A DNA stretch of 64,000 nt from Albifimbria verrucaria (Eukaryota; Ascomycota; Sordariomycetes; Hypocreales; Stachybotryaceae). This document shows, piece by piece, positions 1-10,558 of this stretch; position 1 is the first letter of the stretch, and each line of letters opens with the position of its first letter. The stretch is taken from positions 1,054,001 to 1,118,000 of the forward strand of contig JAHREC010000018.1 of NCBI GenBank assembly GCA_020081605.1. The letters run 5' to 3'. The notes under the pieces are model-generated. The model did no database searches and was not told the DNA's origin. It worked only from the letters and a program-made list of their open reading frames with translations. Position numbers and translations under genes: made by a program.

Positions 1-1869
1 CCCGTCGCGCGACGACGACAACGACGACGACATGGCGTCAGCAGAACCTCCCCAAGGGGCCGCCCACGATCCGCGTCTGCCACCGCCGCACCCGTCGACC
101 CCGTCCTGCGCAACACCCTGCGCTACACTATCTCCGCTCGCGAGTATGCCGTCCTGCACAAGTACATCCTGTCGCGGTCTCGCGTCCTGCGCCGCGCCTC
201 GCCGATCCCCAGCAGCGTTGAGCGAGCCCTGGTGCCGGCCAAGGGCGGCGACGACTTCAACGCCCGCGCCGTCCGTCATGCCCTGAGGGTCTTTGCCGTC
301 ACCTGGTTCGGCACCAAGGGCTTCGAGACGGTGGCTAGGAGGATGGGCATGTCTGACAAGGAGTGAGTGATGTCCGTTGGATGGTGTACCTGCGAACCGT
401 TGATGCTGATTGACATGTCTAGCCCCAATGCAAACATGAAGAAGAAACCCTTCTACAAATCGCCAAACTTCAGACTCTCCTTGTCTCTGTCGACGATCCT
501 GCTCCTATACCGCCTGCTTTTCCGCTTCCTCACTCGCCTGCGCGTCCACCTCCTCAACCCGCAGGTCGAGCCTTTCCGACGACGCAACCCGCGGACCGCT
601 GCCACGCTGACGTCGCCCTACGCACCCGCCATCGGTGCCTCGCTCGCCGGTCTCGCCATGGGCATCTACCCGTCCCAGCAGCTGCGCGTAACCCTGGCCA
701 TCTACGCCATGTTCCGCGCCCTCGAGTTCGGCTGGAACGTCTGCGAGATGGAGGGCATGATCTGGGGCACCGGACCCGGCGGACGGAAGCGTGAGCGACC
801 TTGGTGGTTCGGCAGCTGGATGCTGCAGCCCTGGCGTTTGGACAGCTTCTGCATGCAGCAGTGTTTGACCGGGATTGTTTCCCAACGGTGAGTTTGCCTC
901 CCGGAACTCAATATACTCGTCATTCTAATTCTGGAAATAGTCCTTTGGCGATATGGTCTTCAGAAACTCGCCTGTGTACTTACAGCAACGCCCCGACTCG
1001 TGGCCAAAGGGCCTCAAGTGGCCTAGCACCTACCAAATCATTGACAGCCTCGGTGAGATGGCTCGTCTGAACTGGCCGTACGTTCCGTTCCGCTGAATCA
1101 AACAAGACCATAACTGACCTCCAATAGTGCTTACATCTCACCTACTCTATTCCCCAACAAGGAAGAGGTGCTCCCTCCTACTCTCACAGCGCTCTCGCCC
1201 ATCACCTCGCAAGCGCACCCGCTCATCACATCGCTCTCATGCGCCACTCTTCATCCATCCGACCCGTTGTGCTCCCGTACATATCTTACCTTTTGGCTCA
1301 ACTCCTTCCCGCCTACGACCCGCTTCTTCCTCATTCTATACTCCGCTATCACTGTTCTCCCACGTTTCAAGACGCTGTACCACGCACCTCTCTCAACGCT
1401 GCAGGCGATCCTAGCCCGAGCCCTGCGCACTTCGACCTTTGTCACGGGTGCAATCTCTACTATTTGGTCGACCATCTGCTTCTTCCAGACTTACCTGCCG
1501 CGACACCTGCTTGCCACGCAGCGCTTCTACCTTAGTGGTTTCCTGGCGGGTCTGTGGGCGTGGGTCGAGCGACGACACGGTCGTGGCGTATTCCTGTACA
1601 CCGCGCGCGCCAGCGTCGACAGCTTGTGGAAGGTGGGCGTCAAGCGCCGCTGGTGGAGGGCCATGAAGGGCGGCGACGTGTGGTTGTTTGTCGCGGCGCT
1701 GATGGTAACGGGTGTCGTCTACGAGCGCGACGCCAGGGCCATCCGCGAAGGCCAGTGGAGGAAGGGCATGAGCTGGGTCAGGGGCCAGGGCTGGCGGGAC
1801 TGGGCACTAGAGGAGGAAGAGACCGAGGAGGCAGAGGGTAACGAGGCCCAGGACAGGAAGGACCTATAA
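1..1869 (+). CDS. TMEM135-like peroxisomal/mitochondrial membrane protein, 5' end cut by window
   Basis: The reading frame is open from base 1, so the start codon is probably upstream. Proposed exons are <1-362, 423-887, 941-1077 and 1128-1869, joined at GTGAGT, GTGAGT and GTACGT donors with phase kept at each junction. The motif DPVLRNTLRYTISAREY near the start, the PWWFGSWMLQP segment and the later VFDRDCFP segment suggest the fungal relatives of TMEM135, integral membrane proteins linked in animals to peroxisome and mitochondrial dynamics. Hydrophobic helices are visible in exon 2 (after SPNFRLS) and exon 4. The C-terminus is acidic. One base is missing in the CCC run at about 829-831: before it the frame reads LQP, after it the next frame reads LAFGQLLHAAVFDRDC. 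Adding one C restores both the protein and the phase of the next intron. The family call comes from recalled motif similarity and is moderately sure; the gene itself is clear. Confidence 0.75.
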
Positions 1870-2256
1870 AAGACGGCATGGGAGGGGTTGGTTGGGCGTG
1901 TTTGTACTTAGGATACCTTTTGCTGTTTCGCAATGCGCGATGCGGAGTACGTTTTACGACTTCACGATACATTCAGTTAATAATTCACGGCTTCGCAAGC
2001 CTGTTCATACTACAAGCCAGCAGTACATGCTCAAAAACGGCCCCCGCTGAGTGATTGATTTCCTTATTTACACATGCCTATGTATATGGAAAAGACTGGC
2101 TTCTATGCGCGCAAGGCGAAAAGACATAATTTCGTAAAGACGTCGCAGCCACCCTCCCGCTTTTTGTCTCACATCGTAACAGTTGAACCTTCATATACAT
2201 TGCCACACACACACACACACACACAGACGACAATCTGAGTCCAGTCCTCCCCTCCA
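1870..2256. other. Convergent intergenic spacer
   Basis: This 387-base spacer lies between the stop of the TMEM135-like gene and the stop of hmgA, so it should hold both 3' UTRs. Apart from the CA microsatellite listed separately, I see no gene in it. Confidence 0.6.
2204..2225. repeat. (CA)11 microsatellite
   Basis: An uninterrupted CA dinucleotide run of 22 bases, in the 3' flank of hmgA about 30 bases past its stop codon. Confidence 0.95.
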
Positions 2257-3758
2257 TCACACACCGTTGGTCTTCTCCGACAGCCGGTGCGAGTGGATGC
2301 GCTTCCCCTCGGGCAGCGCCCAGTGCGTCTTGACGCCGCCCCAGCTCTCCTCGCTGTAGCCCTCCTGGACCTTCTTGCAGGTGCGCAGCCCCATTCCGTG
2401 ACGCCGACCATGAGGCAGCTCTCGAACATGAAGGCGCAGCTGCCGGCGCCGACCTTGGCCGGCTGCAGCGCCGCCTCGCGCGCGCCCTCGTGGCTCTCCG
2501 CGTCCGGCCCGTGGCCGCTCATCACGTTGTGCAGGCTCGCGCCGCCGGGCACGAAGCCGCCCGACCCGCCGCGCTTGGCGTCGTAGCCCCCGCGGATCAG
2601 GCCCATGAACTCGCTCATCGTGTTGCGGTGGTACCAGGGGGTCGGAAGGTGTCCTCGCCCACGAGCCAGCGCGGCGGGAAGATGACGAAGTCGGCGACCG
2701 CGGTGCCGGGCACCGGCGACGGCGCGCTGAGCACCGTGAAGATGGACGGGTCCGGGTGGTCGTACGAGATGGTGCCGATGGTGTTGAAGCGGCCCAGGTC
2801 GTACTTGTATGGGTAGTAGTTGCCGTGCCACGCCACGACGTCGAAGGGCGTGTGCGCCTGCGTCGTGCAGAACAGCGCATTGTTGAACTTGACCGTCACG
2901 GTGTACTGCCCTTCGCCCTCAGACGCCGTCGCGCCGTAGTCCTCGCTGAAGCTGGCCACGGGGCCTGGAAGTCGCGCGCGTTGGCCAGGCCGTTGGAGCC
3001 AATCGGCCCCAGCTCGGGGAGGCTGAAGTGGCCCTGATAGAGCTCAAGAGCGTAGCCGCGGGCCGGGCCCGACGTCAGGCGCACCTGGTACTTGACGCCG
3101 CGGGGATAACGGCGATCTCCATGGGCCGCACGAGGAGCCAGCCGAACTCGGTGCGGATGTCAAGGTCACCCTCCTGCGGGACGATGAGCAGGTCACCATC
3201 GGCCGAGTAGAAAGCGGAGTGGTCATCCATGCTGGTGCCGGCCGCGTACACAAACATGCCCAGGCCCTGCTTGAGCGTGGGGTCGCCGGCGCCGGCGACG
3301 AGCTTCAGCCCGGACACGAAGTCGAGGTGCTTGGACTTGTCGTGGTCGAAGGGGTCCCACCGGAGCTGGTTGGGGATGTAGTGCAGCTTGTCGCCCGTGC
3401 TGAAGGCGGGCTCGCTATCACCGGCATGTCCGTTGGCGGCCTCGGCCTCGGCCGGAGCGGCGGGCTTGTAGGGCGGGTGGGCGCACGACGGCAGGACGCG
3501 ATAGAGCCATGTCTGCTTGTTTTCGTGTCGCGGGGCCGTGAAGGCGGTGCCGGAGAGCTTCTCGGCGTATAAGCCATATGGCGGCTTCTGGGGAGTTTTG
3601 ACCGACGGGCAGAGCACCCTCTACGGCCTCGGATCTGCATCGCCGTTAGCCTGATGATATCTCTCAATCCACGGATAGAAAACGCCGTACTCTAAATGGT
3701 TGTCGAAGCCATTCTGGTATCTGTACCTCTCCTTGGTATCAAACTGGGTGACAGGCAT
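2257..3758 (-). CDS. hmgA: Homogentisate 1,2-dioxygenase
   Basis: This iron dioxygenase opens the ring of homogentisate to maleylacetoacetate in phenylalanine/tyrosine breakdown. The start is at 3758 ([18 protein letters not shown]). One intron (3635-3690, GTACGG donor, GCTAACG branch, CAG acceptor) follows the 22nd codon. The conserved [20 protein letters not shown] block, the [10 protein letters not shown] motif (His and Glu iron ligands six residues apart) and the HGPDAE motif (second His ligand) are all present, and the total length is close to the family's roughly 450 residues. The coding frame shifts at five runs, each one base short: 3590-3593 (gggg), 3102-3105 (gggg), 2960-2963 (gggg), 2637-2641 (ggggg) and 2389-2392 (cccc). 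Since every break is of the same kind, I read this as an intact gene with sequence errors. In aspergilli hmgA is adjacent to fahA and maiA; here the neighbours are unrelated and fahA lies about 51 kb away. Confidence 0.93.
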
Positions 3759-4702
3759 GATGGGCGTGTTAGACGGCCAGCGCAATCACAGTTCAGAAGC
3801 TACCTTGTTAGAAGAACCATTGGCCAAGGTGAGGGAAGGCGCAGGAAGAGGAGCTTTCTGCTTATATAGCAGACTCCGTCTCGTACCGACCATGGTCCTC
3901 TCGCCCAAGATGACGCGCGCCTTTTGCTGGCTCTTGGGTGTGAGATTCCGCCTCATGGGATGGGGGCACTGGTTGCTTGCCGAAGAGACCGACGATACCC
4001 GCGGACGGCTTGCGGCGCTTGTTCCGCCCTCTCGTGGGTGACCCCACGGACCTGCGGGATACATGCTTATTGGGGTACCCGCGGTTTTACGTGGGAAACT
4101 GTTAGTGTGCCAACAGTTGCGGGGCGGGGCTACTTGGTATTAGTATGGAAACACAAAGGATACACAGAAGGTGTAGATCGTTCAAGTCTGACGCCGCCGT
4201 CTCGTTTGGGGACGAGTCTCGTCACACGCTGTGATTGTGACTGCGACTCACCGGGGCCACATTCCACAGAACGGGAGCTCGCATCTAGAACCACATCGTA
4301 GCCCCGGGAATGAGTGGGGTGATGCGGACCTGCCTCCACCGTGAACCGACCAAACAGGGTCCTGTATGGGTCGGCGAGCTTTTATAGGATGCAGCAGCTA
4401 ATACAGACGACGTCTGGAGTGGTTTCATTTCACAAGAGATGCAGAGGCGGAGCAGCGAGGTGAGAGAGGAATGTAAAGCTTCAGTGCACCCCAGACCATG
4501 GGGGCTACTGAGCTTTCGTCTCTTGAATTGTCCACAAAGAGTACATAGGCGCTGCCTCCAGCAAACGCAGAACCACGACCCGGCCCAGAATATCTAAGTC
4601 GCAATATAACCAGGCGCCGACTCGCAACGAACCCAGCGAGGCCAAACAAGAAAAGTTGAAGGAGCTATTGTAACATGATATTAGGGGTTTGGAGAGGGAG
4701 AT
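3759..4702. other. Upstream region of hmgA; no gene seen
   Basis: This 944-base stretch holds the hmgA promoter and the 3' flank of the next minus-strand gene. Short open frames on both strands show no family resemblance and no plausible splice structure. Confidence 0.5.
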
Positions 4703-5446
4703 TTACTCTTCCTCCTTGTTCTTGTTCTTCTTCTTCTTGCCACCGGTGCTGAAGCCTCCTGTTGATGTGGGCTGCTTCTGAAGGTGCACTACTAGGCGAG
4801 TCCACGACTCCTCCTTGTCCCACTCGAATCCTGCTAGGTATGGGTTGTCAAGTTCATCATCGGTCTGAGAGAGCTGAGTCAGTACGTGGTAGGTAGGCGA
4901 TGGTAGGTTGAGACGCGAAAGCTTACCCTCTTCTTGTATGCCTTGTAGATGGCTTCTAGCGCATCCTTGATTGTTACTCCCCGCATGTTCCGTGCCGTCA
5001 CTTCCTTACCTAACGGGAAGTGCAAGTCAATCTTCTTGACGGGAGGTGTCGTCAAATGCAGCTTCAATATGCTGGGGTCCTCAACACTGTTGGGGCTCTT
5101 GTTGATTTTCCTAGACAAGTGACATGTTAGAGCTAAGGGTGGTCTAGAGCGGGGAGCCACCGAGCAGTGTGCGGGTGACGCAACAGTAACTCACCATCCT
5201 GTTTTTGTGTCTCAATCGGCAGTTCAATTTCTGTGCCCTCCTTCTCTGTAAGGGTGTTAGTTAGATGCGCGAGGACCAAAGCAAGCCATCGGGTGAGCCT
5301 GCGTGGTGAGACGGAAACATACCGAGTTCAGCGATGTTGTACACTCCGGGAATGCTGGAGCTCTTTCTCATGTGACCCTTCTCCTGAGGAGGTGAGGATG
5401 ACAAGCCTTGTACGGCGGAGTCGACTTTGGTGAGCGGTTCAGACAT
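4703..5446 (-). CDS. Small conserved fungal protein, possible DUF6699-type
   Basis: Four exons are proposed: 5323-5446, 5195-5245, 4927-5110 and 4703-4864, with GTATGT, GTGAGT and GTAAGC donors. The product is about 170 residues: a polar N-terminus (MSEPLTKVDSAVQG), a central domain with KIDLHFPLGKEVTARNMRG followed by the helix VTIKDALEAIYKAYKKR, an FEWDKEESWTRLVVHL strand-like segment, and a Lys/Glu-rich tail ending KKKKNKNKEEE. The 'development of a small-domain helix after a hydrophobic strand' layout resembles fungal DUF6699 proteins, but that is only a family impression. The exon 2/3 junction is one base out of phase; a third G at the GG of the donor (5194-5195) would give QDGKINKSP. 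No function is known to me. Confidence 0.7.
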
Positions 5447-8400
5447 GATTGCTGGCTGTGATGAGCAGAACTGGCTGCTGGGTAGGGATACTGTGAGGGA
5501 AGGGCCCGGGTTAGCCGTGGCTGAGAGGGAGCAAACGAGCCAGGAACGGCGGTTTTGAAAGAGCAAGAAGCTGGCACGGACGAACCTTGAGATGATGGAG
5601 GGAGCTGGCAGAGATGAGATTGAAGGGTGAAGATGCTATGTTTGTTGAGCGTGGAAGTAAGAGAAGAGGAAGAAGAGGAGAGAGGGGAGGAGGAGGGGAT
5701 CGTCCATTATCAAGTGTCGAGAGGAGCAAGCATTGCCTAGAGTACCTCCTCCTCGTGACAGGTACCGTGCAGCTTCCAGCCTGAGGTTGGCGGTACCTGA
5801 TGCGACGGTGATGGCCTCGCCGGCTGTACAGGCGAGTACTGACGTGGTGGACGCAGGGCGGCAGAGTACAGGGACGGTACGGCAGCCGTCGCGTAGACAG
5901 CCTCAGGTTTACTTTACGGATTCGTCAGACCGGGCGGGGTAAAAACAGTACGAGGATGCGCTCAGCCGTTTGGTAGAGCAATCAGGTACCTTGCCCTGCC
6001 TTACCTCAGGTTTCGAGCGCAGTACAGAGTAGGTCTAGCAAACAGGCAATTCCAGCGCTTCCGGGAGCGTGAGCCAGTCAGTCCACAGCCAGCGATCGCG
6101 TGACTTGGGCCGTCGATTGAATGACAAAATCGCATGTACCTTTACTTAGCTGGGCAACAAGCGGGTCGACCTGCTACCCCTTGAGGCTTAGCTCTGTCGT
6201 CTGCTGCACCCTTATGTCTGGGGTACGAGCAGAAATCCGGGAAGCTGGTCAATCGCCCCACAGGTACAGGTACACAGGGGCATGTATCTCTGGGAGGGCA
6301 TCTAGCTCCAGGTCGAGTGGCCGCTTTTGCAGCATCGAATTTGGCACCAGAAAAAGAAGCCAGCATGGGAAAGGAAAAAAAACCAAAGCAAAACCCGACA
6401 AAGGCGTTGTGGTGCCTGTCTGCTGCTAATTGGCATGCGGGAGGGATGCCACCACCCCTGGAAAGGAGGAGGAGACGTGCCCAAGGAGGAGGGGGAAGCT
6501 CATTCACTCGACTGTGACGCAAGATCGCCAGACGCCCCTCATCGCTGGCCATACAGACGCAATGGTACAGTAGGCGGAATCCCCGGCCAGACAAACACGG
6601 CGCCGGCTGAAACCTTGCTGCAGAATCAGCGCCAGTCCAAGCATCAGCACCAGCACCAGTACCAGCAACGGCAACGGCAACGGGGAGGATGGGTGAGGGG
6701 AGAGAGAACAAGCGTCAGTCGATTCCGGCCGTGGTCATGTCATGCCATTGGTGCAGGCTCCCTTTCGTAACGCCGGTTCTGGACCTGTCACGAGATCGAA
6801 TGGGCACCTCGGATGCAATTGGATTCAATTGCTTTAGCTGCTAGCTCTGCCGTCCACTGCCATGTGCTCCGAGCTCGCAATCTTCTCGCCCTTCTTAACA
6901 GTTAAGCTTTCTATTGTCACTTCTCCAACCCTTCGATCGACATGCAATGCCTCTGCTTATCTCATGATAGACGCTCCTACATAGCAATGAGGTCACCCGT
7001 CAAGGTTCCCTCTTTATCGTTCAATCCGTCCCCACCTCTGTGGGTCCCGTGATGCATGACCGGCAAGGTGGCCCGCCCATTCCAGTGGTTCGAGCGTCCT
7101 GGGTCAATCTGCCCACTAAGCATGCCATACCGGCGGATTGCACCATCAACATCAACAATAGGTTGATTGACTGAGCTGTGTTGCTCAGGAGACGCGGTCA
7201 AGAGACGACAACCAGGGCCTTTTGGTCTCGTATATTTGGATGAGAGATTTAATTATTTCAGGGCTGCTCCAAGGCGGCAATACTGTTTCTTGTTGCTGGG
7301 CGCATCACTGAATAAATGGATATTTCCGAGCCTTCTTTGGTAGTTCTAAACGGTTGAACAACGAATTGTCGGTGTAATACAGTACAATCCTCACATTTTC
7401 CCAGAACAACTCATCATGGACCGAGACTGCTATACCATTAGCATAGTGTTAAATAGTCGTGCACGGTAAAATGCTGACAAAATCATTAGGAAGCTAGTCT
7501 TTTCCTGCCCCCATCCGTCTATTGCTTGTCATTCCGAAAACGGCCGTCATATCCACTACAACTGCAGATGGGGTCACGATAACCCTCAACAACACCTTTA
7601 ATTCCACCTAATCTTCCGTGCACCCAGGACCAACCGACAACGCGCTACCGCTGTACTGTATGCATGCAGCAAGGATTCCTTGAAGGGCCCTTTTCAATGT
7701 GTAGCAGCTGGCCACACGTCCTTGGCTGTTACTAAAAACCAGGGCTTGGCAATGGATGCTACAGTCTATGTTGCTGCCTGCTTCCTCCAAACACTTATAT
7801 CTCGACCTCTGCCAACCCTATTTCTACATTTCAAAACTCCAACTGGCCTCCACCGCATAGCCTACCCTTTTCAGACATGTCAAGATTGGCACAACTTCAC
7901 TTATTTCGCGATGTGGCCAATGGGGCTGTCATACGCGGCCACAGTGCCCTAAAGAACACGCGTCCACCTCGGGTGCTCATTTCGCACTGTGCCACGGGCG
8001 AGATTTGATATTGCTCTACGGATTATCCGCCATCGATCCAAGTGAGGGCTGACCAAGATGCTACTATAGGCACAAGATTTTACAGGGAGAGATTCTAGAA
8101 TGAATAAAAATTCAGATACCTTACCCTCCGAAGCCTGTCGCAAGCGCGGCGGCTACGTGACCCGGCTGCGTACAGTGCGTTATGGGTGTCTTCGACCTTC
8201 TGCAGCCTTGACTTCACGCCCGGCGGGAAAGCTTAGATGTTTAATGACCCGCTGCAGGAAAACTGCAAGACAGGATTTTGATAAAAGGCTCTCATCAGAG
8301 CTTCTCAGTGGTGGATTGGCGCGACGTTGGACAAATTCGCCGCTGGTGCATGTGCGTGGTCGATAGACTTACTCATTAAGTCGGTGGGACGCGCAATACT

Positions 8401-8619
8401 CGCAACGTCAGCCCTTTCGTTGCCTCTTTGGGCCGCACACGACGCTCGAGATGGATCCCAAAATCTCCCTAATGACTTGCTTGCAGCTCCTCGTCATTGG
8501 TCTTCGTGTCCCTCTTCGTGCAGGAGCCAGGAAAGTTGTCTGCTGTCGTGATATAGTCCGACCCTTGGGAACATCGTCGTGTAAGAGCCTTGTTCGTTGT
8601 GCTCTCATGATGACCAGTT
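5447..8619. other. Long gene-poor stretch
   Basis: About 3.2 kb without a convincing gene. The longest open frame (minus strand, 6142-6711) is low-complexity, has no homologous-looking motif and no coherent splice partners. The left 0.8 kb is the promoter region of the small minus-strand gene and holds a cluster of GTAC sites, listed separately. The right end is the upstream region of the orphan gene at 8620. A missed single-exon gene with frame errors cannot be excluded. Confidence 0.5.
5738..6275. promoter_or_regulatory. Cluster of GTAC / GGTACC motifs
   Basis: About 13 GTAC tetranucleotides fall within some 540 bases, where about two would be expected by chance. Several sit in longer forms such as ggtaccgt, ggtacctg, caggtacctt and caggtacaggtaca. 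The region is upstream of the minus-strand gene starting at 5446. A similar cluster lies upstream of the type III PKS. Regulatory meaning is inferred only from the clustering and position. Confidence 0.3.
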
Positions 8620-9973
8620 ATGCCACCACCACTCGGCTGCCCTGACGATGCGGTCAGGAGAACAGGGGTGAGAGAGTCCATCTACAAGCCTCCGCTGCCG
8701 ACTCTCTCGAACCGCTTCGCCCAGCCCTCCCACAAAATAGAAATACAGCTGCCGCCCCTTGTTGCTGGCGCCCTGGTAGCATCCTTCGCTCAAGCCATCG
8801 CAGACGGTCTTGGTAACGACCTGCTCACTCATTACTACCTGTCAGGCCAGAAGATACGAATAAACCTCGACAGGGTCCTCGACCGCCTCTTGTCTGAATT
8901 CGCCAAGGACCTCTGGGACGAGCTGTTCGGCCACTATCACGATTCACCCTCCCATCCTTCTCGGCAGGTCACCTTACTGTTCGACGGACCCATCCGTCAG
9001 ATAGTCCTCGTCCTTAACGGGCCCGAAAGCGCCAGCTGTCTGCTCGAAAAATTAGGACCGGGATTATCACGGAGGAAATCATCTTGGTCCACATCTGCAA
9101 AAGGTATTGACCTTCCGTTGGCATTGCAGCTGACCTGTGGCTACTGGCATCGAGAGTACCCAACGCTCTCCCCAGGTGGCACGCCCAACGAAATCGCTCG
9201 CTCGCTTCACTCCTATATCGTGAATGGAGATGCTGCCAGAAAACTGGTTTCCAAAATTCGGTGCAAGTTGTTCACCCCCATATGGTGCAGATGCACATCA
9301 TAGAGTCAGCGGTATGGGATATCATACTCAAGAGACCTTTCCGTCCGCCCCGGACGGCTTCAATCTTGTGCAGTTCCAGTTTGAGTCTCGAATCTCCAGC
9401 CTAGCGCACAGTTCCTGCAAGACCTCACCTACTAAACTGGGAACACTACCCGCTATCACGGGAACCGCCACGGAGTGTGTGGCCACTACAGTATCCGAAT
9501 ATACCCTAAAGCGATGGCCAAAATGTGGGCACCTCCTGCTCGGATGCCTCGAAGAAGCGGCAGCTGGTGCCATAGAAGCATCTCGTCAAGGAGAATCCTT
9601 CTCAGGCATGTCCCTTTGGGATGGAAGCGATAGCAAGCAGCCTTTCTGCCCCGGCTTGAGGCTCCTCCATGTGGAGATTGAGCCAACGTCCATCCGACTA
9701 AGTGTCTCAGCGTGGACTCACACCCTCATCGACATCTTCCAGCAAATGGCATGGTCCTGCGCCATCCTAACTGCGTCGCCTTTTCCAGAAACGCCTTGCG
9801 AGTCTGCCATCGAAATTTCCGATTGGCAATACGCTGATGGCTCAGTTTACATCAACTGCAGCCTAGCCCATCAGCCAGTTCCATTCAACGAGGGCTTGCC
9901 GTGGCTGCATCAGATGCAGGGCGCGGTAATTGCTCGAGGTTTCCCTATGGATGATCTACGAACAAATCCTTGA
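8620..9973 (+). CDS. Orphan fungal protein of unknown function
   Basis: A single-exon gene of about 450 residues whose frame changes twice, at ccccc 9275-9279 and cccc 9348-9351. Adding one C to each joins SKIRCKLFTP to HMVQMHIIESAVWDIILKRP and then to PDGFNLVQFQFES in one continuous protein. The N-terminal half has an Ala-rich helix (LVAGALVASFAQAIADGLG). The C-terminus has the WLHQMQGAVIARGFPM segment, which recalls a short CW-x-G-F-P motif seen inside longer fungal proteins, often followed by more sequence; here it stops eight residues later, so the gene may be a shortened member. The start is uncertain: the first ATG at 8620 gives a Pro-rich leader, and the conserved-looking part begins near KIEIQLPPL. 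I do not recognise a function. Confidence 0.6.
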
Positions 9974-10381
9974 CGAACAGCCGAGATCTCTCTGTAGATA
10001 GCACTCGTCTGATACGTCTACGCTTCGATGACTTATAGATTCACAATATACGATACCCCTTTAGGTCCGCATATGTGCGACTTTACTTCTTTTCTATATT
10101 ATTATATGAGCATTTTTAGCAAAGCATTCTGACACTACGCAAAAAGCATTTGGACCATGATTTGGCATGGCATGGATTATCTGAAGAATTTAGGATGAGG
10201 GTTATGTATGGCTAGAATGTGGCCTACAAAAATTTTCTTCTGGCCCATAGCCACCATAGTTTAAAGCCCACACGCAGGTGGCATAAACAACCACACATAT
10301 ATATTCATCAGATATTGACGAACCACGAAAAATGTAATTTGTTTGTGAAGAATAGCACAAAAGACTAAAAGAAAGGCGGAT
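9974..10381. other. AT-rich spacer before tRNA-Asp
   Basis: AT-rich DNA between the orphan gene and the tRNA, with no gene seen. It probably holds the 3' UTR of the orphan gene. Confidence 0.5.
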
Positions 10382-10452
10382 CTCTCCTGCCGGGAATTGA
10401 ACCCGGTCTCAAGCGTGACAAGCTTGCATACTGACCACTATACTACGGAAGA
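10382..10452 (-). tRNA. tRNA-Asp (anticodon GTC)
   Basis: Read on the minus strand, the sequence has an A-box-like GTAGTATAGTGGTCAGTAT D-arm, an anticodon arm CAAGC-TTGTCAC-GCTTG with anticodon GTC, and a T-arm CCGGG-TTCAATT-CCCGG. The seven-base acceptor stem has one C-A mismatch and one G-U pair. No intron is present. It lies just past the stop of the Pth11-like receptor gene on the same strand. Confidence 0.93.
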
Positions 10453-10558
10453 TGTTTAGCTGTTATCAGCTAGCGTAGGCGAGGCCGTGGTTGATGGAGA
10501 CGAGACGAACATAATTTGTATTGTATCTCCAACGCTAAGTCTATTCACAGCGGTATCT

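Noticed and set aside
2257..3758. Calling hmgA a pseudogene because of five frame breaks
   Set aside because: All breaks are of one type (one base short in a G/C run) and the same pattern runs through housekeeping genes such as SPF30 and BUD22, so sequence error is the simpler reading.
6142..6711. Minus-strand open frame of 189 codons in the 5.4-8.6 kb gap
   Set aside because: Composition is low-complexity, no motif or splice partner is seen, and overlapping frames on the other strand are equally open.
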